Shown here piece by piece: positions 58,373-64,000 of a DNA stretch of 64,000 nucleotides. The stretch comes from Actinobacillus porcinus (GTDB lineage Bacteria > Pseudomonadota > Gammaproteobacteria > Enterobacterales > Pasteurellaceae): contig NZ_CABFKI010000010.1 in the NCBI RefSeq assembly GCF_901764995.1, forward strand, positions 17,343 to 81,342, in the 5' to 3' direction. Made by a program: the position numbers and the translations under genes. The notes beneath the pieces were generated by a model. The model was given only the letters and a program-made list of their open reading frames with translations, ran no database searches and was not told the origin of the DNA. How positions within the stretch are numbered: position 1 is the first letter of the stretch; every line of letters begins with the position of its first letter.

Positions 58373-59101
58373 ATGTTAAAACTACTTAGAATCCTTGTTG
58401 TGGTGATACTCTGTATTCTCATTTGCGTATTTGGCTCACTTTTTTCACTCATTCGTTTCAAACATCCCAGCAATGTAGGCTTGATGGCTCGTTGTTTTGG
58501 TCGCCTTTATCCCTTATTTGGTTTGAAAGTAGAACATCGTTTTTTGCCTAACGCAGACAAAATCGGCAATTGTATTTATATCGGTAATCATCAAAATAAC
58601 TACGACATGGTCACCATTTCTTATATGGTTATGCCGCGCACTGTGAGTGTCGGTAAACGTAGCCTAATTTGGATACCGTTTTTTGGCTTCCTTTATTGGG
58701 TAACGGGCAATATTTTGATCGACCGCGAAAATCGCAGTAAAGCGCACAATACCATGACCACGGTGGCAAAACATATTGTGGAAGATAACATTAGTATTTT
58801 TATGTTCCCTGAAGGCACGCGTAGCCGTGGCCGCGGTTTGTTGCCGTTCAAAACAGGCGCATTTCACACCGCACTTGCGGCGGGTGTACCGATTGTGCCG
58901 ATTATCTGCTCGACAACACATAACAAAGTTGATCTTAACCGTTGGAATAATGGCAAAGTAATTTGTGAAATGCTTGAACCCATTGATAGCAGTCAATTCA
59001 ACAAAGAAAATGTGCGTGAATTCGCAGAATATTGCCACAACATTATGGCAAAACGCTTAGCTGAATTAGACGCAGAAGTTGCGGCAACGGAGAACGCCTA
59101 A
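58373..59101 (+). CDS. plsC: PlsC, 1-acyl-sn-glycerol-3-phosphate acyltransferase
   Basis: 242-residue membrane enzyme that acylates lysophosphatidic acid to phosphatidic acid. N-terminal membrane segment (LLRILVVVILCILICVFGSL), the HX4D motif (GNHQNNYDMV), FPEGTRSRGRGLLPFKTGAF and GVPIVPIICSTTHN. The ftsP ATG follows its stop codon directly, as for plsC-sufI in E. coli. Confidence 0.95.
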   Translation: MLKLLRILVVVILCILICVFGSLFSLIRFKHPSNVGLMARCFGRLYPLFGLKVEHRFLPNADKIGNCIYIGNHQNNYDMVTISYMVMPRTVSVGKRSLIWIPFFGFLYWVTGNILIDRENRSKAHNTMTTVAKHIVEDNISIFMFPEGTRSRGRGLLPFKTGAFHTALAAGVPIVPIICSTTHNKVDLNRWNNGKVICEMLEPIDSSQFNKENVREFAEYCHNIMAKRLAELDAEVAATENA

Positions 59102-60505
59102 ATGGATCTTTCTCGCCGACAGCTTTTCAAAAAAACCTTGATTGCCGGTGCATTTATGAGTTTACCTCATGCAGCAATAGCCGGCAGTCGTCAGCCATTA
59201 GTCGTGCCACCCTTATTAGAAAGTCGCCGTGGAAAACCTGTTTTCCTTGGTTTAGAAAGTATTCAAACCAAATTGGTTAATGATACGTTAACCGAAGTGT
59301 GGGGATTTAACGGGCTTTATCTCGGCCCAACCGTGCGTGTGCGCAAAGGGGATTTCGTCAAACTTAACTATCGCAATAACCTTCCCCAATTAGTCGCCAT
59401 GAACATTCAAGGTTTGCAGACAGATAGTAATACCCTTGGCGGTATTGGTCACAGTCTCAAACCCGGTGAAACCTGGGCGCCTATTGTGCCCATTAACCAA
59501 ACCGCTGCCACCTGCTATTATCATTCTTGCTCATTAGCGGGTTCCGCCTATCAAAATTACCGTGGGCTTGTTGGGTTGTGGTTAATCGAAGATGATGAAA
59601 GTCGCAAAGCCAATTTGCCGAACAAATACGGTGTGAATGATATTCCTTTAATTCTACAAGATATCCATTTAAACAACCAAAATTCCCCCGTATTTTCAAG
59701 CAACGAACCGCACTTTATGGGAAATCGTTTGTTTATCAATGGACAAGAAGCACCTTATTTGAACGTGGCTCGCGGTTGGGTACGTTTACGCCTATTAAAT
59801 GCATCTATTTCGCGCAGTTATGAACTTCGTTTTGATGATGAGCGTGAATTCTTACTCATTGCTAAAGAGCAAGGTTTTTTGCCTGAACCGAAACCGATGA
59901 AATCAATACATCTTGGAACAGGTGAACGCATAGAAATGTTGGTGGATTTAAATGAAGGGGGAAATGTTTCTCTCATCGCCGGAAAAAAACGGGGTATTTT
60001 CGATAAATTAAGTTTATTTATTGATGATAACGGCGAAGTCGCAGATAACACCGTGTTAGAGCTACGCCCTGAAGGATTGATTTCTGCCTTTAATCGTCAG
60101 CCAAGCTACCAATTCTCATCCATAGCAACGCGCCCTAAACAGATTGCTCAAGAACGCACGTTTCATATTGATAATGAAAATGCCATGATCAATCAAAAAC
60201 GCTTTGATCCACGGCGAATTGATGTCAATGCCAAACAAGGTAGTGTAGAGCGTTGGCATATTACAAGTAGCAGTGCTGCCGGTTTTCGTATTCAAGGAGC
60301 AAAATTCTTAGTGGAAAGCCAAAATGATCAGGCGGTACCTGATAATGAATTAGTATGGCAAGATACCCTTCGTATTGCGAACAAAGCCACTTTGTTAGTG
60401 CAATTCGATAATCGCTCATCCAATGCACAACCCTTTATTTTTGGTTCCAGTGATTTATTACAAGCGGACAAAGGCGCGATTGGGCTTTTGGTGGTTCAAG
60501 AATAA
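59102..60505 (+). CDS. ftsP: FtsP (SufI), divisome-stabilising cupredoxin-like protein
   Basis: 467 residues with a twin-arginine signal (LSRRQLFKKTLIAGAFMSLP), so folded export by Tat is likely. Three multicopper-oxidase-like domains but with most copper ligands absent, as in E. coli SufI. Found at the septum under stress. Directly follows plsC. A cluster of hairpins follows. Confidence 0.94.
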   Translation: MDLSRRQLFKKTLIAGAFMSLPHAAIAGSRQPLVVPPLLESRRGKPVFLGLESIQTKLVNDTLTEVWGFNGLYLGPTVRVRKGDFVKLNYRNNLPQLVAMNIQGLQTDSNTLGGIGHSLKPGETWAPIVPINQTAATCYYHSCSLAGSAYQNYRGLVGLWLIEDDESRKANLPNKYGVNDIPLILQDIHLNNQNSPVFSSNEPHFMGNRLFINGQEAPYLNVARGWVRLRLLNASISRSYELRFDDEREFLLIAKEQGFLPEPKPMKSIHLGTGERIEMLVDLNEGGNVSLIAGKKRGIFDKLSLFIDDNGEVADNTVLELRPEGLISAFNRQPSYQFSSIATRPKQIAQERTFHIDNENAMINQKRFDPRRIDVNAKQGSVERWHITSSSAAGFRIQGAKFLVESQNDQAVPDNELVWQDTLRIANKATLLVQFDNRSSNAQPFIFGSSDLLQADKGAIGLLVVQE

Positions 60506-60572
60506 TGGGTAATAAAAGTGCGGTAAAAAACACTGCACTCAGATTGCTGACAAAGTTCATTTTTGAAAAACC

Positions 60573-60679
60573 ACCTAGCACGAGCCGTGCTAGGTTCGTT
60601 AAACCCAGCCCCGCTGGGGCTGAAAGAAAGAGCCGCAGAGCGGCTCAGATTAAGTAACCCTATACGGCTCGTATAGGGT
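60573..60679. repeat. Four consecutive triloop hairpins
   Basis: In about 107 bases: ACCTAGCACG-AGC-CGTGCTAGGT (60573-60595 with the ends), CAGCCCC-GCT-GGGGCTG (60606-60622), GAGCCGC-AGA-GCGGCTC (60630-60646) and ACCCTATACG-GCT-CGTATAGGGT (60657-60679). Every stem is perfect and every loop has three bases. The gap 60506-60733 contains no gene. The role is unknown; it may be a repetitive intergenic element or an mRNA-end protector. Confidence 0.8.
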
Positions 60680-60692
60680 ATTCATCGGTCTG

Positions 60693-60715
60693 AGTGTGGT
60701 AAAAAACACCGCACT
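60693..60715. terminator. Imperfect inverted uptake-signal terminator
   Basis: AGTGTGGT (60693-60700) pairs with ACCGCACT (60708-60715) with one G-T pair, followed by TTT. It lies between convergent ftsP and leuD. Confidence 0.6.
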
Positions 60716-60733
60716 TTTAGTCTCTATGAACCC

Positions 60734-61336
60734 TTAACGCAAAAACGCTGGGATTTTTGCTTCATAAGCCGCAATGGCGTCTTCATGTTGCAAAGTTAAA
60801 CCGATATTATCCAAGCCATTTAATAAGCAATGGCGGCGGAATTCGTCTAGTTCAAAATGATAGACTTTTTCCCCTACGGTTACCGTCATAGCTTCCAAAT
60901 CAACGTGGATTTGTTTGCCTTCATTTGCCCACACCAATTGGAAGATTTCTTCCACTTCTTCTTCCGTTAATTTAATCGGGAGCATATGATTGTTTAAGCT
61001 GTTGTTATAGAAAATGTCCGCGAAACTTGGGGCGATCATCACTTTAAAGCCATAATCTGCTAATGCCCAAGGTGCGTGTTCGCGCGATGAACCACAGCCT
61101 AAATTTTTGCGTGCCAATAAAATAGTTGCACCTTGATATTGTGGGAAATTCAACACAAATTCCGGATTAGGTTGAGTTTCTGCTGCGTCAAGATAACGCC
61201 ATTCATGGAATAAATGCTTTCCAAACCCCACGCGTGTAATGGCTTGTAAAAATTGTTTTGGAATAATTGCGTCTGTGTCCACATTCGCAGCGTCAAGTGG
61301 AACAACCAAGCCTGAATGTTGTTTTAATCCTGCCAT
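60734..61336 (-). CDS. leuD: LeuD, small subunit of isopropylmalate isomerase
   Basis: 200 residues. With LeuC it converts 2-isopropylmalate to 3-isopropylmalate in leucine synthesis. Signatures: [20 protein letters not shown] and [20 protein letters not shown]. 36 bases after leuC; co-transcribed. Normal length. Confidence 0.97.
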   Translation of the reverse strand: MAGLKQHSGLVVPLDAANVDTDAIIPKQFLQAITRVGFGKHLFHEWRYLDAAETQPNPEFVLNFPQYQGATILLARKNLGCGSSREHAPWALADYGFKVMIAPSFADIFYNNSLNNHMLPIKLTEEEVEEIFQLVWANEGKQIHVDLEAMTVTVGEKVYHFELDEFRRHCLLNGLDNIGLTLQHEDAIAAYEAKIPAFLR

Positions 61337-61372
61337 TTTTTATATCCTTTATTTAGGCAAATATGATTTGCC

Positions 61373-62782
61373 CTACATTAACTCTACGTTGCGAATATCA
61401 ACGAATTTACCAAACATACCCGCGGCAGCCGCCATTGCCGGGCTGACTAAGTGGGTACGACCGTTACGACCTTGACGACCTTCAAAGTTGCGGTTTGAGG
61501 TAGAGGCACAACGTTCCCATTCGCCTAAACGGTCATCGTTCATCCCCAAACACATTGAACAACCCGGGTTACGCCATTCTGCGCCTGCTTCAATAAAGAT
61601 TTTATCCAAGCCTTCTTTTTCCGCTTGTTCTTTTACCAAGCCGGAACCCGGAACAACTAAAATACGTTTCACATTGTCCGCCTTTTTACGACCTTTCATC
61701 ACAGCGGCGGCGGCGCGTAAATCTTCGATACGTGAGTTAGTGCAAGAACCGATAAACACTTGATCTACTGGAATATCTTTTAAATCCGTATTCGGTTCTA
61801 AGCCAATGTAAGCCAGCGCTTTTTCGGCGGATGCTTTCGTCACAGGATCGGCCATTTCCGCTGGATTTGGCACTAATTCATCAATGGCAATCACTTGCCC
61901 CGGGTTGGTTCCCCATGTCACTTGTGGCGCAATGTCTTTAGCGTCTAATACCACAACCGTATCAAATTGCGCGTCATCATCAGATTTTAAGGTTTTCCAA
62001 TACGCCACCGCGTCATCCCAATCTTTGCCTTTTGGTGCGTGCGGTTTATCTTTTAGGTATTCGAATGTGGTTTCATCAGGCGCAACCAAACCTGCTTTTG
62101 CACCAAATTCAATCGCCATATTACAAACGGTCATACGACCTTCCATAGAAAGATCGCGAATGGCTTCACCACAAAACTCCACCACATGACCTGTACCGCC
62201 TGCCATGGTGGTTTTGCCGATAATCGCAAGCACGATGTCTTTTGCCGTAATTCCCGGGTTCACTTTGCCGCGCACTTCTACTTTCATGCTTTTCGCGCGC
62301 GCTTGTTTTAAGGTTTGGGTCGCAAGCACATGTTCCACTTCCGAAGTCCCGATACCAAAAGCAAGGGCACCAAATGCGCCATGAGTTGCCGTGTGTGAAT
62401 CGCCACAAACAATGGTCATCCCCGGTAAAGTCAAGCCCTGCTCAGGCCCCATAACGTGAACAATCCCCTGCTCTTTGGTATTCATATCAAACAATTCAAT
62501 ACCCGTGGCTTTACAGTTTTTATCTAACTCTAAAACTTGGATTTTTGCCTGACCTTCCAATTTGTTCACATCGCGCACTTGGGTGGAAATACTGTGATCC
62601 ATGGTGCCGAAAGTTTTGCTCACTTGACGCACTTGACGCCCCGCCACACGCAAGCCATCAAAGGCTTGTGGCGAAGTCACTTCATGGATCAAATGACGGT
62701 TAATATAAAGAATTGGCGTTTCGCCTTCTGCTTCATACACAACATGTGCATCAAACAATTTTTGATAAAGGGTTTTTCCCAT
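61373..62782 (-). CDS. leuC: LeuC, large subunit of isopropylmalate isomerase
   Basis: 469-residue aconitase-family enzyme. The [4Fe-4S] ligands are in [20 protein letters not shown] and [33 protein letters not shown] is also conserved. GGAGTG precedes the ATG at 62782. In relatives leuA and leuB lie upstream of leuCD; here an IS110-family element begins within about 85 bases, so the operon may be split. Confidence 0.97.
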   Translation of the reverse strand: MGKTLYQKLFDAHVVYEAEGETPILYINRHLIHEVTSPQAFDGLRVAGRQVRQVSKTFGTMDHSISTQVRDVNKLEGQAKIQVLELDKNCKATGIELFDMNTKEQGIVHVMGPEQGLTLPGMTIVCGDSHTATHGAFGALAFGIGTSEVEHVLATQTLKQARAKSMKVEVRGKVNPGITAKDIVLAIIGKTTMAGGTGHVVEFCGEAIRDLSMEGRMTVCNMAIEFGAKAGLVAPDETTFEYLKDKPHAPKGKDWDDAVAYWKTLKSDDDAQFDTVVVLDAKDIAPQVTWGTNPGQVIAIDELVPNPAEMADPVTKASAEKALAYIGLEPNTDLKDIPVDQVFIGSCTNSRIEDLRAAAAVMKGRKKADNVKRILVVPGSGLVKEQAEKEGLDKIFIEAGAEWRNPGCSMCLGMNDDRLGEWERCASTSNRNFEGRQGRNGRTHLVSPAMAAAAGMFGKFVDIRNVELM

Positions 62783-62865
62783 TTTTCACTCCGTAGTGAT
62801 GGTCTTTCGTCCATCAATAAATTCGTTGTAGCAACTGTGTTCAACAAAAAAATTTTTATTCAATT

Positions 62866-64000
<1,135 letters not shown>

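Overview
The window is a chromosomal segment of a Pasteurellaceae bacterium, most likely Haemophilus or Aggregatibacter. The 9-base DNA uptake signal AAGTGCGGT (or ACCGCACTT) occurs dozens of times, often as inverted pairs that form terminators. The gene content and order (comNOPQ-recC, tolQRA-tolB-pal, ruvCAB, yebC-nudB-aspS-cmoA, gloA-rnt, ligA-zipA-cysZ) is that of this family. Base composition is AT-rich. Species cannot be fixed from the sequence alone.

Layout. 1-5.8 kb: RNA metabolism (pnp; divergent rnr-rlmB). 5.9-19.5 kb: a complete type III-A CRISPR-Cas locus read leftward. Its parts are cas10-csm2-csm3-csm4-csm5-cas6, then an accessory signalling module (csx16, a Card1/Can2 CARF nuclease, an NE0113-type CARF protein), then an adaptation operon with an overlooked 45-codon ORF and the order cas2-cas1-cas2, then a leader and an array of 21 repeats and 20 spacers. 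19.5-31.2 kb: envelope and housekeeping genes (ynbE, ydbH, znuA, tcdA, mltA, recC) and the competence pseudopilin genes comNOPQ. 31.5-39.5 kb: tRNA-Lys, Tol-Pal, ybgC and cytochrome bd (cydABX). 39.9-49 kb: a small secreted protein, ruvABC, a lipoprotein, yebC, nudB, aspS, cmoA and a GlpT-type transporter behind a poly-G promoter. 49-60.5 kb: gloA, rnt, a permease, priC, pbpG, ligA, zipA, cysZ, an AhpD-like protein, lpxH, plsC, ftsP. 60.7-64 kb: leuD, leuC and an IS110-family element whose upstream non-coding end probably encodes a bridge RNA.

The CRISPR locus is the most interesting part. A palindrome, TTACAAATTTGTAA, occurs exactly twice and once with two mismatches. Each copy lies about 36-39 bases upstream of a plausible -10 element, in front of cas10, csx16 and the adaptation operon. 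A fourth copy of the 10-base core lies beyond the far end of the array. This suggests one regulator controls interference, signalling and adaptation together. Among the 20 spacers, seven fall into three groups that encode the same peptide with mostly synonymous or conservative changes. Related phages have therefore been sampled repeatedly at the same genes, and always in the orientation that makes the crRNA antisense to the mRNA, as a type III system needs.

Other items worth attention: a 13-base poly-G tract that forms most of a 17-base promoter spacer upstream of glpT (likely phase variation), an (ATGGTC)n repeat coding the His-Asp loop of ZnuA, a cluster of four triloop hairpins after ftsP, and a long imperfect palindrome between yebC and nudB.
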